From contig NC_089228.1 in NCBI RefSeq assembly GCF_963924675.1, positions 97,004,394 through 97,068,393 on the forward strand: a stretch of DNA of 64,000 nt, in the 5' to 3' direction. Positions 20,836 through 32,639 of the stretch are shown one piece after another. Within the stretch, counting starts at the first letter, position 1, and each line of letters opens with the position of its first letter. Below the pieces are notes generated by a model that ran no database searches, was not told the origin of the DNA, and saw nothing but the letters and a program-made list of their open reading frames with translations. Both the position numbers and the translations under genes were made by a program. This stretch comes from Phocoena phocoena. Its lineage: Eukaryota > Chordata > Mammalia > Artiodactyla > Phocoenidae.

Positions 20836-22293
20836 TTACTCATGACTCAATGCACAGATTACGAAGAGTCATCAAAGAGAACAAGACTTACTTTATTCTG
20901 GGATAGCCTGGTTCTGGAACAAGGAATTACCTTCCTGGTTAGTTAGATTGTCTCCAGGGTCTCTGTCCTTGTCCCAGAAACTGAGGTTCTTTGAAAAACC
21001 AAAGAAGACAATGGACGAAGTGATCTGCTGTGGTATTCACATCCTGAGAAAATTACCAAGGTACTTTGGAATAGAGTTCAGACATCCCATCCTGCTGTTC
21101 TTTGGTTGTAACATTTTAAATCTCCTCTCTCCCAGGCAAGTGTATGTGTCAGAATCTCTCCAGTTCTACCAACGTACCTACAGACAAGACTAAATGAATC
21201 GAAATGAAGTGTTCTCTGCACCACTAAACTGGGGTCTGAAGGTAAGTCTGCTGAATACATTAAAAAAAAAAAAAAGATAGTATAACATTTGTAAGTGAAA
21301 TATTCTCAATACTCACAGTGAAGTTTTTTATGGTTCAGATGGGAAGTAGTGTAACAACTTACAGTTTGTCTTGGAAAATCAAAAAGGTTCTCATTTGAGA
21401 ACCACTGCAATAAGTTAGCTATTACTGGGATGGACAGGAAATCAGCAAGTTAATAGAAATGTTTTCTTGGAAGCTTAAATTTATTAAATAACATTTAACT
21501 ATGATTTGTAGGAGTTTTTAAATTCTAAAATTCTTTCCTGTGTCACCGAGCCCAGCCATCGTCCTGACCCTCAGGGATGTTAAATGATGAAGTATTTGTA
21601 TGTTTCCTGAGTTGGGTAGTGCCTGAGCTCTCCACTCTTCCCACACACACCTGCCCTTTGCAAGGATGTGCACACACCACACATGTGTGTACAGGGACGG
21701 ATGTCCACGCCCACAACAGCTGGCCTGTCTACAGCCTGGGTCTAGAAGAAACCTGACTTTTAAGTTGCTGTTTCTTTTCTTTTAAATCATGATCTTACTG
21801 TTGAATCCAAAGCTCAAACAAACATGATATCAGGGGAAGTCACAGCAGGGTAGTTTACGGAGATTAGATTTCTCTAAGTTACCAAAACAGTGACAGCAGG
21901 AGGTCCTTAAAATCAACAGTTTATAACCTGAATCATGCTCATGTTTCTGCTCCTTTGCTTAGAAAAACAGTATCGCAGGGTTGACCTAAAACTGGCTAGC
22001 AGTGCGTGGCACAGTTGGAGAGAAGCGTGCAAACACTAAGTAGCATCCGAGGAAGGCTCCTCCTGCCTTTTGCATCTGTGCCAGGCTGAAGTTCTGAGAC
22101 TCTGGAGAAGAATCCTTTTCTTCACTCACAGAAAGGCATTTATATAAGAACAGTGTATTAAATAATATTTTTATTTAAAGGTTTATGTTAAGTTCCAGTG
22201 TTCTGAACCCTAAAAACGAGCATAGTGAATAGAGCTGCCACCAATCCCCTACTGGCAAAGCTGTCTCTTTACTATTCGAAGTTCAGTTGGATA
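20836..22293. other. Unassigned sequence
   Basis: No gene seen. A MER5-like end (ctcatttgagaaccactg) at about 21391-21408 is the only repeat trace. The 81-codon plus-strand frame at 20948-21193 overlaps a minus-strand one and has no family match that I recognise. Confidence 0.4.
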
Positions 22294-22475
22294 CAGTGCT
22301 CCTCAAGATACAGTCCCCAGACCTGCAGCAGCACTCCAGAACTTGTTAGAGACACAGATCTCAGGCCCCACCCCAGACCTGCTGAATCAGAAACTCTGGT
22401 GTGTAGGACCCAGAAATGGGTGCTTTAACTGGCCTTCTAGGTGATTCTGATGCAGGCTCAAGTTGAGGACTACTG
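22294..22475 (+). mobile_element. MER5A hAT-Charlie element, nearly complete
   Basis: It opens cagtgctcctcaagatac and ends aagttgaggactactg, the two inverted termini, with ccagaacttgttagagac, ccccaccccagacctgctg, aatcagaaactctgg and ctaggtgattctgatgcagg between. No convincing 8-bp duplication remains. Confidence 0.9.
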
Positions 22476-23394
22476 GATTCATCCACTTCACTCTGTGAAA
22501 AAAACGACTGGTGTTGAATATAAGCCAACCATATGCCATTGCTTACTGATAACATAGAAAAACCAAGAGAGTCTCCAGAGCACTTGAGCCTTATTCCCAA
22601 CATTTTTCTCATGTCGAAGAAAAGGGAGTAATGCAGGGATGAAGAAAAAGCATGTTTTTCAACCAAGTCCCATTGATGTAAAAAGTGAAAAAATTAATTT
22701 AGTGTCACATAAAGGTACAAAAAATAAGCCCACTTAGATTATCTTTTTGTTCCTTCCAATAAGAAATAGAACATGTTCAATTTGCCTTTTTTTCCAATTA
22801 ACTATGAGGAACAAAAGACAAAGCCAGGAAAAATAACTGTTCTTTATTGTGGTTAATTAAAGGAGAGATGCCAGATTCTACAGAAGAGCTTATTTTCTTG
22901 AAGGGCAAAGGCTTTCCCTATATTTCCTTACGCACTTAGCGCACTCCTTAGTCTGAAATAGGTATCTAATAAATATTCATTAAAATTGACAGAAAAGGCA
23001 AATAGGGGAAAAGGAAAAGAAGCAAAAAAGAGAAAAATAGACAAACACCACAGGGAGAAATATAAACCTGAGAGAGAAAAAGATAGAAACATCTACAAGA
23101 GAAGGAAGACACCAGGCAGAAAATAGGAGAAAATGACAGAGGTAAAAAGAAAAGAGGTGATACCCTGAGAAACAGAGAACTAACCTGATTTATCAATTAT
23201 ACAAAGAAGGCTCATGAACTTCAAATGCAATGATCTAGCTACTCAGGCGTGCAACCGTTTCCCTTTTAAAAATTATTTCTGAAACTCTTTGTCCCAAAAT
23301 GCTGGCCAAGTTTCAAGGACCAAGAAGCAGACTCTTAGGGACACAGGGTTCTACCTAAAGAAGGAACACCTTTTGTCAAGAAGAGATACTTGGA
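22476..23394. other. Unassigned sequence with purine-rich part
   Basis: No gene or named repeat. 22991-23165 is strongly purine-rich on the plus strand; the hydrophobic minus-strand frame there is a by-product of the pyrimidine run. Confidence 0.4.
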
Positions 23395-23490
23395 TCTGAG
23401 ATGAGTTGCTTGTGAGGCAGCGAGCACCCCGTCACAAGGTATTCAAGCCAAGGAGGACAGGTGACAGATGCTACGAGGAGTGTGACAGAT
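23395..23490 (+). mobile_element. L3/CR1-type LINE fragment
   Basis: gaggcagcgagcaccccgtcac, then aggtattcaagccaagg, is the 3' region of mammalian CR1-clade LINEs in sense. Confidence 0.55.
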
Positions 23491-24189
23491 GCTATATCAA
23501 AAGAAGAAAGGGAAGGGGGAGGTTGGTTCTTTCAAAATCTTCAACTTTACTGAGAATGTTTCTCAGAGTTTCAACTCATAGCTGCTGTTTCACAGATAGG
23601 TAAGCATGGGAAACATGGCTCAATGGACCAAAGCCTGTGAATTCTCACCTTGAACCAAAATTCACCTTAACCTCTGAACCAGTCACTACCCTATCTCATG
23701 CTTGGTTTCATCTCTGCAATTAGAATATGACCTAATAGCAGACAGTGCAGATAACTAAGAAAAGTGGTCCTGAGAACTTAAAAAATGCAAATGCTCAGTG
23801 ATCACCCTTTAAAATTTGTGAATAGTGCTTTATAGCAATAACTGAATAGTTCAAGAACAGTTGTAAGCAGAGTTGGCCTAAGGGAAAAACGTGATCTGAC
23901 TTAAATGTTGGCAGGAGACATTCTACTCACTCCCAAGGAGGGACCTACTTGTTCGAGAAAAGACATCAGAAATCATGAACTACCACAGCACACAAAAACA
24001 GAGCTGGTGGCCACATCTTAAAAGTCAGAAATGATGATCCAACTCTGGAAAATGGTAGTTTTTCCAGTTAGTTCTTCCATTCAGGAAAGCACCAGCCCCT
24101 CCGTACAGCTTAACTGGATACTGGCCTTTCAACCTTTCATCTCAGGCAATAAATAAGAGAGAGCAATGAGGAAAGACAACCCACACTTC
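23491..24189. other. Unassigned sequence
   Basis: Nothing recognised. Bases 23640-23820 have faint MIR-like text too diverged to call. Confidence 0.35.
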
Positions 24190-24455
24190 CATTGTCATTA
24201 GACATTATACATTCACGCCATTATATAGTTGTTCAAACCCAAGGGATGTACACCACCAAAGGTGAACCCTAATGCAAACCTTGGTCTTCGGGCGATAATG
24301 ATGTGTCAGTGTAGCTTTATCAGCAGTAACAAATGTAGCTCTCTGGTGAAGGAGGCTGATGGTGGGGGAGTCTGAGCACATGTGGTTTACAGGGGATACC
24401 TCCATGTCTTCCTCTCAGTTTTGCTGTGAACCTTAAACCGCTCTAAAATAATAGA
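24190..24455 (+). mobile_element. L1M 3'-UTR end
   Basis: gttgttcaaacccaaggg, atgtacaccaccaaaggtg, gggcgataatgatgtgtcag, gtaacaaatgtagctctc and ttttgctgtgaacc with ctctaaaat at the end match the 3' end of old (L1MA/L1MB-type) L1 elements in sense. Confidence 0.82.
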
Positions 24456-25309
24456 GATAGTGAGAAACTACACGAGACATATATTTGTTTCATATACATG
24501 TGTAAAGATGCAAGTATGTCCACATGGGGACATATGCTCTCTTTCAGTCTCTATGAAGAAACTCCTTCTCTGCTGTCTGGAAAGTCTTCTTTTGAAGACT
24601 GGATGTATGTGCATCTCGTTGGTCCCCTTAGTGCCTCACTGCATGTCTTCAAAGCAAAGCGTCTCGGGACAATTTGAAGAAATCTTTCCTTGTACAGCAT
24701 TCTCCTACCAAGTATGATCATTCTTGAATCAACTGAGCTGAGTGGACAAATAATATCTTAGCTTCCATGTGAGCATTGTTTTATCAATAAAATAGTGGAT
24801 TTTATAGCATTTTCTACTAATCAAATTGTTACACCATTAAAAAAAATCAAATCAAGGGAAGAGGCAAGAATTTGATTATAAGGCTGTGAAGACATGATTA
24901 CACAATTATGGCCTTGGGTCAAGGCTGGGAGGCAGTTCTTTCTGTGCTGGCAATGAAGGCTGATTTATGATGAGTGCTCAGAGTCGTGGTATTCTGGAGC
25001 AAAGGGAAGGAGGATACAGGTACAGCCCATTAACTGTGCCCCTGATCCTGGCATTTGGAGTTCCTTCCCCACTTGAAGAAAATACGGAGTTGATTTTTTT
25101 CAGGACCTACCGTTAGGTATCCAACATAGCATGTCTCTTGTATTTCTGAACAGACTCTGGCAGAATGCAATAGAGAGAAGAGGCCATCTAATTAAGTACC
25201 TTGTGCATAGAAAAATAAAGTGGAAATTAATGTGTTTATGCAGTGCAGGTTGTTATGAAAACACATATCACTTTTTTGAGATCACATTCTTCTCTTGCCT
25301 CATAAAAGT
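24456..25309. other. Unassigned sequence
   Basis: No gene or named repeat over 850 bp. Confidence 0.4.
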
Positions 25310-25555
25310 TGAGAGAACTAGCATTTATTGAGTACCTACCAGGAGCTAATTATTTTATAGACATTATTTCCTTAAATGTTGACAACTAAGCCAAGTAGAT
25401 ATTATATTGCTCCCATTTCCGGGTGAGGAAACTAAAGTCAAGAGGATAAAACACTTGGTCAATGTTATCAGACAGTTGATGGGAGAGCTAGGATTCAAAG
25501 TTGTGTTCAGTTACAAAACCAGGGTATTTTCTATCACATGTTGTTGCACCATTTT
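25310..25555 (-). mobile_element. MIR element
   Basis: aactagcatttattgagtacc, accaggagctaattatttta, tccgggtgaggaaactaaagtc and agctaggattcaaag match the reverse complement of MIR nearly end to end. It faces a plus-strand MIR 120 bp downstream. Confidence 0.82.
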
Positions 25556-25671
25556 CTAGAATTATCATTTTGGAGTTCTAAGGGGACTTCTTTCATTGCT
25601 GGTTGTCAAAAAAATAGCAATTATAGACATACACACACACACATCTATTCATACATGTGAAAAAATGAGAT

Positions 25672-25880
25672 ACAGTGTAGTGTGGTGGTAAAGTGCATGA
25701 ATTCTGGAGCAAAACTACTGGGGTTTAAATATCTGACTAGCTGTGTACCTCTGGGCCAGGTGCTTTGCCACTCTGACTCATTTCCTATTTGTACAACAGG
25801 GATACTGATAGTGTAATAGTTAAGAATGGTGTTTGGAACATTTTAAGCACTTTGCAAGTATTAGCCAATACTGTTGTATC
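25672..25880 (+). mobile_element. MIR element
   Basis: agtgtagtgtggtggtaaag, attctggagcaaaactactggg, tagctgtgtacctctgggcc, then gtgtttggaacattttaagc follow the MIR consensus in sense. Confidence 0.75.
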
Positions 25881-26189
25881 AACAAGGGTAGAACTCTTGA
25901 GTAATATCTTTCATTCAGTGCATCTTGCTGGAACAATGAAATTTAGTGCTAAGGAGCTGAAGATTAAAACTGAGATAGATTTATAGACCAATTAGCTTCA
26001 TTTCTGCTCCGTGCCCACCGATTTCCTAACACCCCTCAGCCATATCAGTGAGGATCATGGGCCAAAAGGGCTTCCTGAAATAGAGTGATTTTACACTCTC
26101 TACAAAACACCATTTCTTGAGGATCAGACAGTAAGTTAGTCATGAAATGGAATTTGAGCCTTTTACCATTGTAATTAAAAATGCTGATT
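25881..26189. other. Unassigned sequence
   Basis: No feature recognised. Confidence 0.4.
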
Positions 26190-26660
26190 TCATAGGCCAA
26201 TGTTTATAGCAGCATTATTCACAACAGCCAAAAGATAGAAGCAATCCAGGTGTTCATTGGCAGATCAATGGATAAAGATGTGGTATATGCATAAATTACA
26301 AGGGAGGAAATTCTAACACATACTATAACATAGATGAACCTTGAGGACATTATGCTAAGTTAAATAAGCCAGTCACAAAAGGACAAATACTATATGATTC
26401 CACTTATGTAAGACACCTAGAATAGTCACCTTCAGAGACAGAAAATAGAATGGTGGTTTCCAGGAGCTGGGGGAGAGAGGAAATGGGGAGTTATTATTTA
26501 ATGGGTACAGAGTTTCAGTTTTGCAAATGAAGAGATTTCTGGAGATTGCTTGCACAACAATATGAGTGTACTTAAAACTACTGAACTGTATACTTAAGAA
26601 TGATTAAGAAGATAAACTTTATGTTCCATGTATTTTACCACATTTAAAATTTTTTTTAAA
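26190..26660 (+). mobile_element. L1 3' end, 5'-truncated
   Basis: The C-terminal ORF2 region and 3' UTR are recognisable: ttatagcagcattattcac, acagccaaaagatagaagc, attggcagatcaatggataa, ttccacttatgtaagac, gaatggtggtttccagg and acttaaaactactgaactg. Flanks aatgctgatttca (about 26180-26192) and aatactgatttca (about 26660-26672) look like a 13-bp target duplication with one mismatch. Confidence 0.88.
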
Positions 26661-26672
26661 ATACTGATTTCA

Positions 26673-28482
26673 ATCAAACCAACTGTAGCTACCACAGTGG
26701 CCACCAGTTAGGGGAAGGGTGTTCCATTGTTACTGATCTATAAGATCTGATGAAATTGTTAATGCTTTTTCCTGTCAGCAGCCAATCTCAGTGACAGGCT
26801 GCAGCTACTGTCTGTGCTCTCCAGTCCAAACAAGAGTCCAGGTCACCCACTCTTGGCCTCTGATTCTTTCCTAGGGGAGCTACAAATATGAATGCACGCG
26901 TGTATCCCTAGGTGGTCACCCTATTGAACCCCTTTACATAAGGAAGAATAAGGGGCAGCGCTAAAATCTTCCATATAGGTCAGCTGTGTTATATCACACG
27001 GCTGTCAGATGTAACGTTTGTGTTTCTGATGCCATCGGTGGAGCTCTAGGCAACATCCCATGGTCTCTGTGTTTGAACTCTGTGTCTTTGCACGCTATAT
27101 GAACATCAAGTCTGCATTTGGAACTTGGGCTATTCCCCCCAAGCAGGGAATGCTTGAGTCCCTTTGTTAATTAGGATCCGCTTAGATTTCTCTGATCAGT
27201 GGTTTCAATGTGAGTATTTTAGATTAGATTCGCTGCCTATCGATTCTTTTAAAATGTGTTTGAGTTTCACAAGTATGTGTGAATCTTGGATCTTTTATTA
27301 TTCCCAGTTGGAAAGGAGGAGGGGGGAGGACAAACATTTCATGTTTCAGCACAAGTTAGAGCCACTTTCAAGTCCAGCATATTAATTAACTAACAGATGA
27401 TTATCCTTCATAATAGTAGTCTAGTATAAATAAGATTCTACTTATTTTACTCATAATTATAATAAATTCTTTATGCTTCCTTCTCTGACTGCTTCCACAC
27501 TTCCACATGTGTGTGTAAGGCTGTGTGAGACAAAGTGTGTGTGTGTGGTATATCTATTATGTGGCATCCTGAAATTTGAAACAAGGGCAACTCATACTAT
27601 TGAAAGAGCAGAGACTTTTGTTTCTGAGACCTACGACACTCCTACAAGCTTATGTCAAAAAGTCAGCTGTCAAATAGCTTATAGAAAATAAGCTTTACAG
27701 AAAATTAAAAGCAACGTGACAGTGTTTTACCCTGAATGTCTCTTGATTCAAACTCTCTTGAAAAGTAGAGGCCAAGTGCCACCTGTTACTGGAAGGAGGC
27801 CATGTGACCTCCGAGCAGACTGCTGCCAGGGAGGTTTGGCCACCTCTGTGATTTCCATCAGCTACCACCTTCTTTGGTCCATGAAGAGACTGGGGCAGAA
27901 GCTGGTTAAGGAGCGGAAGTTGCTTTCAAAAGACTGAGATGAAAGAACTGCTGGGATCAAATGGTTATAACAATGACTGATTCTCTTCCGCACAGTCCTA
28001 AGAACTGACCCGTCCTTGACCTTCCAGAATATCAACCTGTCAGGACCGTGGAGAGAAGCCACAGCAAATGGTGCGACCACTGGGTGTGATCTGTTGGTCT
28101 TGGTGGTAAAAACAAAGTGACTCTTCCTCTCTTTCAGCCCCCAGACTCTCAGGTACAGTAGGACACCGTCAGGACTGAGCCTGTGCCCTGAGAGAACTTG
28201 GATGACCTGACTCAGAAACCAAAAGTGGCCTTGGCAGGAACTATCTTAGCAGGGATCACAGACTTTTAAAAGAAGGGGGAGCAAGAGCTTTAAACCAAGT
28301 TTCCCTTTGCGTTCCGCCAAGGACAGGTGTTTGCTTTGCTCAAAGAGAGATTTCACAGAGTGATTTCATGCATAGCAAAGAGCAGTAGTAGGATTTTTCG
28401 GCTGTCATAGCTGGGACTGACTGACACCATCAGGGCATTATCACCCCAGTGGCTTTCTACGAATATGATATTAAACACGTAC
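26673..28482. other. Unassigned sequence
   Basis: 1.8 kb without a gene or named repeat. Short GT-rich runs lie at 27505-27550. Confidence 0.4.
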
Positions 28483-28518
28483 GTGTGTGTGTGTGTGTGT
28501 GTGTGTGCGTGTGTGTGT
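28483..28518 (+). repeat. (GT)n microsatellite
   Basis: About 18 GT units with one gc interruption near 28508. Confidence 0.95.
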
Positions 28519-28599
28519 ACACAATGCCTGAATCAGGTAAAACCACCACCCACCATTTCCCCAGCATTCTTGGGTATATTTGCAATATTAGGGCAACTC

Positions 28600-28830
28600 T
28601 CTTATCCTCTGGTTATTAACTATTAACACAAGTACTTTATTCACAACATCTCCTTTGATTTTCATTACAATGCTATGAGATAGGCATTATGTCTCCACTA
28701 TATAGATGGGAAAACTGATGCTTAAAGAGGTTGAAGAACATGCTAAGGTGGCATAGCCAGGAAGTGGCAGAGTTGGGATCTGAGCTGAGGAAGTCCAGAG
28801 CTTTGCTCTCAATCCTGCTCCCACAAGATA
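28600..28830 (-). mobile_element. MIR element
   Basis: acaatgctatgagataggcat, tatagatgggaaaactgatgc, gaagaacatgctaaggtgg, catagccaggaagtggcagag and ttgggatctgagctgag fit the reverse complement of MIR. Confidence 0.82.
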
Positions 28831-29459
28831 AGTAGCACACGTTGTATCAGCTGCACAAAGTCACTAAAGAATCCCAGGTGAACATCTGCAAAGCCCATTC
28901 ACTAATCTTCCTCTCCTTTGCAGAGCTGACCCACAAGCACGAAGTGTGGCATTGCCTCCCCTGCCACCTCAGCCTGTGTCCCTCTGCTTATGCTGATTTC
29001 ATTCCTTTCCAGTATTAACATTGGACCTACCTTCTTTCCATGACCCCGATGGCCAACCCTCCCAACAGCATGTCCTGAATAATGGACTCAGGTGAAAAGT
29101 CCTCACCCATCTTTCCTAGCAGAATTGCTGTCCCTCTGTGGACTTCTCAAGAGGCACCATCTGTGCAGCCAGAACTAACCGCCCAGTCTCCTCTTTAACC
29201 AGAGTTCCCAAATATCACATCCTCTTGACAGCTACATACAAAGGAGGCAAAGTCAGTTTTTTAGCTGTTGATCACCAGCTTACTCTTTCTGCTGTCTCCT
29301 GGATTTCTTTATCCTTTCTCTTCTAGCTCTTCAATTGTCTGGATTCTTTAAGAAGCTGCACTGTGTTGCTGTGTTCAAGATGATAGATGATAGACTGATA
29401 GACAGTTAGGATCTAAATAGATAGAACAGGGCATGGATAAGTATTGTATGTGTATGTAT
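28831..29459. other. Unassigned sequence
   Basis: Nothing recognised. A short gata-rich patch (gatgatagatgatagactgatag) lies near 29378-29405. Confidence 0.4.
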
Positions 29460-29707
29460 ATTATTGATTTGGGTTCCCCCAGAAGCAGACCCTGAGATAA
29501 GGATCCACATGCAGGTAGGGAACACTAGTAGGAGAATAAAGATGTGAGAAACAGGGAAGAGAAGAAAACTAAAGGAGAATAATCAAACAACTTCCCATTG
29601 AAGGCAAATGGAACTTAATTCCTCTGGGGGATTCTGGGAGACTGTAAAACTTCTACTCAAAGTGGATTATCACTATTATCTCAAGCTCCACCCCAAATCT
29701 ACTAAAT
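29460..29707 (+). mobile_element. Candidate old LTR, family not named
   Basis: gggttcccccagaagcagacc, ctgagataaggatcc and atgcaggtagggaaca resemble the start of old mammalian LTRs. The right end abuts a SINE target duplication. Weak. Confidence 0.3.
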
Positions 29708-29724
29708 CAGAATGTGAATTTTTA

Positions 29725-29932
29725 TTTATTTATTTTTTTTGGCGGTACGCGGACCTCTCACCGCTGCGGCCTCTCCCATTGCGGAGCACAGTCTCCGGAC
29801 GCGCAGGCTCAGCAGCCATGGCTCACGGGCCCAGCCGCTCCGCGGCATGTGGGATCTTCCCGGATCGGGGCACGAACCCATGTGCCCTGCATCGGCAGGC
29901 GGACTCTCAACCACTGCACCACCAGGGAAGCC
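29725..29932 (-). mobile_element. CHR-type SINE, short GC-rich form
   Basis: Minus-strand copy from ggcttccctggtggtgcagtgg to the tail, read as tttatttatttattttt in plus sense. The 17-bp target duplication cagaatgtgaattttta is exact at 29708-29724 and 29933-29949. Substitutions in the body (for example cggatcggggc for cggaccggggc) make it somewhat older than the 32.5-kb copy. Open frames crossing it on both strands are SINE-derived. Confidence 0.96.
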
Positions 29933-29949
29933 CAGAATGTGAATTTTTA

Positions 29950-31950
29950 ACAGTATCCCCTAGTGATAAAGTTTATAGAGTACTGGAGCAGAAAATGTCT
30001 CAAAGTTAAACTAACGAAGGGGTAAGAAAGTTGCGACATTGATCCCTCAGCTTCCCCATTTGATACTGGTTTTGGGCCATTTCTGAGGGTATTAATTCTC
30101 TGGCACTTCTGGCTTAACCTTTGTATTGTTGGAACAATCAGGATCCAGTGGCCAGAAAGAAAGTCCTCAGACAGAAATTTAAAGGTATTAGCAGTAAGCA
30201 GCTCTTGGCACATACAGCTATAATAAGTTCATCTATGATTCAGCTACGTATAAATATGATATTAAAGCTGAGATTAATTGCAATAATAGTAACTACCATG
30301 ACTGTAATACTGATTCAATGTTAACGGTACGTTAGGTAGATTGAAATAATAGGATTTCATCTGGGCTTTTATTCTAAATAAAGTAGTTAATTTAACTAGC
30401 AGAGAAATACCATTATCACAATTAACTTTAGAAGCACTACAATAAATATATATGTAGTTTTTTCTTAGTAGTTATTTCAGGCTCTCTCAAGTAGGCCATG
30501 AGGGAGGTCAGGAAACGGGCTCCATATTTCACTTACTTATTATAACTCCTAGTATTAACCCTCAGGAGGGGTTGGGAGGCAGGCAACCAGTGTTCTTCAT
30601 TGCAGTGTCAAACAGTGCACCATACATATTCTGGAGTTCGTTCAAGAGCTGAAATTATAGTGGAAAAAAAAAAGAGAGACTCCTATTATAATGCTAAACA
30701 CGGTAAAGACATTTGGATGACATCCAGAAGAATCCATCACTGCTCCCAGACACAATAAAGTAACTACAATAAAGCGATTTCAAGGAAAATGTTAGTTCTG
30801 TTACCATCACTTGCATTTTAAGGGGGTATTAGGGTATTTCATATCACACAAGGAAAAATTCAAAAAAAATTCAAGATGCATCAAAAGTTTCTAAATCAGC
30901 TTGGAAAAAAATTAGAATAGTAACCTCTTAGAAACATCAAACTTAAACAAAAATCCTAAATAAGATTTTAATGTTTAAATAATAGGGTTATAGAAAGGTG
31001 GGAATCCAAATTTTGTGTTCCTCACAGGATGTATTAATTATGAGCTCCAATTACAAGTTCAACATGAACTTCATTAAATAAAACTTACAATAAAAATGAA
31101 TGAGCTATATATCCTGTTCTACATTTTTTGCTCAATACAACACCAAATGAATTTTAAAATACTGTAAAATTACTCTTATTATTTATTAACCAAGTACAAA
31201 ATAGAAAAACCTTTCATTTAGAAAATAAAAAATTAACGCATGGAGTATATTCTTAACATTCTTAAGTCATGAAATCCTACGGCATATATTCTTATGCCTC
31301 CTTCTCTCCCCTCTGTCTCCCTTCTCTCTGCCCTTTAGCTTCCAGCAGCAAAATCAATTTTGTATCTATTAAATAATCTCACCTGAATTCACTGAGCACA
31401 GTGTTTTCTGTGCACTTCCTCACACTACGAATTAGCTGCCTTCTTTAGAATAAAGTCTGGTGAAATCCTGCTTTTGCTGACGTCTTCTCTTTCTCTTTAT
31501 GAGTCTCTGCTGCTCCGGCCAAGACACTGAGGAAGATATCCATGGCTTTAAATCATGTATTTATTTATAGTACGGTTGACAGGCTCATTGGTGTTAGAAA
31601 GAAACGTCCTGCCAAATTTGACAGTTCAACTCCTTGCTGTGATCCAAATTTCAGCTTAAAAAACCCCACAGTGTGGAATGTCAGTTTGGATTGAGGAGGG
31701 GGGTATTTTCTTCAAAGAAATAAAATGATTTCCCCTTTCCCCGAAGTCTGTGTAGGAAATAACTTGTAGAGGGATCAAGGTATGTCTGCTGGGGGTAGGC
31801 TGGGCCCACTCACCAGCAAAGGACTCACTTCTGGGATTAGAGTTAAGAAGAGTGCAAACTGTGATGGGTCTTTGGGATGAGAACATGTCTGTGAACACCA
31901 AAGGTCCAAAGCTAAATGGGTTGGTATCAAAAACTAACTGGGTTCCGGAC
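29950..31950. other. AT-rich, repeat-poor sequence
   Basis: 2 kb with no recognised repeat. Long AT-rich non-simple text such as taattgcaataatagtaac and gaaataataggatttcatc resembles conserved non-coding DNA in style, but conservation cannot be judged from one sequence. No coding frame of note. Confidence 0.35.
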
Positions 31951-32213
31951 CAGTGCTGTCTAATAGAGACAGAGCCACGAAAGCGATTCTAAGTGGTCTG
32001 TAGCCCCATTAAAAAAGTAGAAAGAAACAAAGTTCATTTAAATAGTATATTTTTAACCCAATATGTACAAAATGCTATCATTCTTAAGGCTGGTGAGATA
32101 TGTAAGTGCTTTTTTCATACTAAATCTTCAAAATCAAGTGTGAATGTTACCCTCACAGCACATTTCAAGGGTCCCAAAGCAACCTGTGACTAGTTGCCAC
32201 TGTGCTGGTCAGC
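31951..32213 (+). mobile_element. hAT-Charlie-type element
   Basis: cagtgctgtctaatagagac opens the element; internal text gccccattaaaaaagtagaaag, aatagtatatttttaaccc, catactaaatcttc and cacagcacatttcaag, then gactagttgccac near the end, match the same hAT family as 51795-52116. Confidence 0.75.
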
Positions 32214-32413
32214 CCACGTCCAGACAATATGAACCAGATTACTTCTAAAATACTTGCAGGATCTTTAAGAACCAGATCAAAAGCACTAGCTGAAATCATG
32301 AAGCCAAACTTTATTTTTATTATTGTGAGGTCTGACCTCTTTCATGTATACTTAGAACTCCAGCTACCTAAGAGACTTTTCTCTAAGGATTATTTTGTCA
32401 TCCAAAATATTTT

Positions 32414-32624
32414 TTTTTTTTTTTTTTTTTTTGCGGTACGCGGGCCTCTCACCGTTGCGGCCTCTCCCGTTGCGGAGCACAGGCTCCGGACGCGCAGACT
32501 CAGCAGCCACGGCTCACGGGCCCAGCCGCTCCACTGCATGTGGGATCTTCCCGGACCGGGGCACGAACCCGTGTCCCCTGCATCGGCAGGCGGACTCTCA
32601 ACCACTGCGCCACCAGGGAAGCCC
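32414..32624 (-). mobile_element. CHR-type SINE, youngest-looking copy
   Basis: A minus-strand short GC-rich copy with an intact head (gggcttccctggtggcgcag on the minus strand) and a long uninterrupted T run in plus sense (about 22 bases). The 15-bp target duplication catccaaaatatttt is exact at 32399-32413 and 32625-32639. It differs from the 20.1-kb copy at only a handful of positions. Confidence 0.97.
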
Positions 32625-32639
32625 CATCCAAAATATTTT

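Noticed and set aside
20948..21193. Possible exon
   Set aside because: Considered because of mixed, protein-like composition. No acceptable splice pair with sustained frame was visible, and the antisense strand is open too.
22966..23196. Membrane protein on the minus strand
   Set aside because: The Phe/Leu/Ser-rich translation comes from a purine-rich tract read on the opposite strand.
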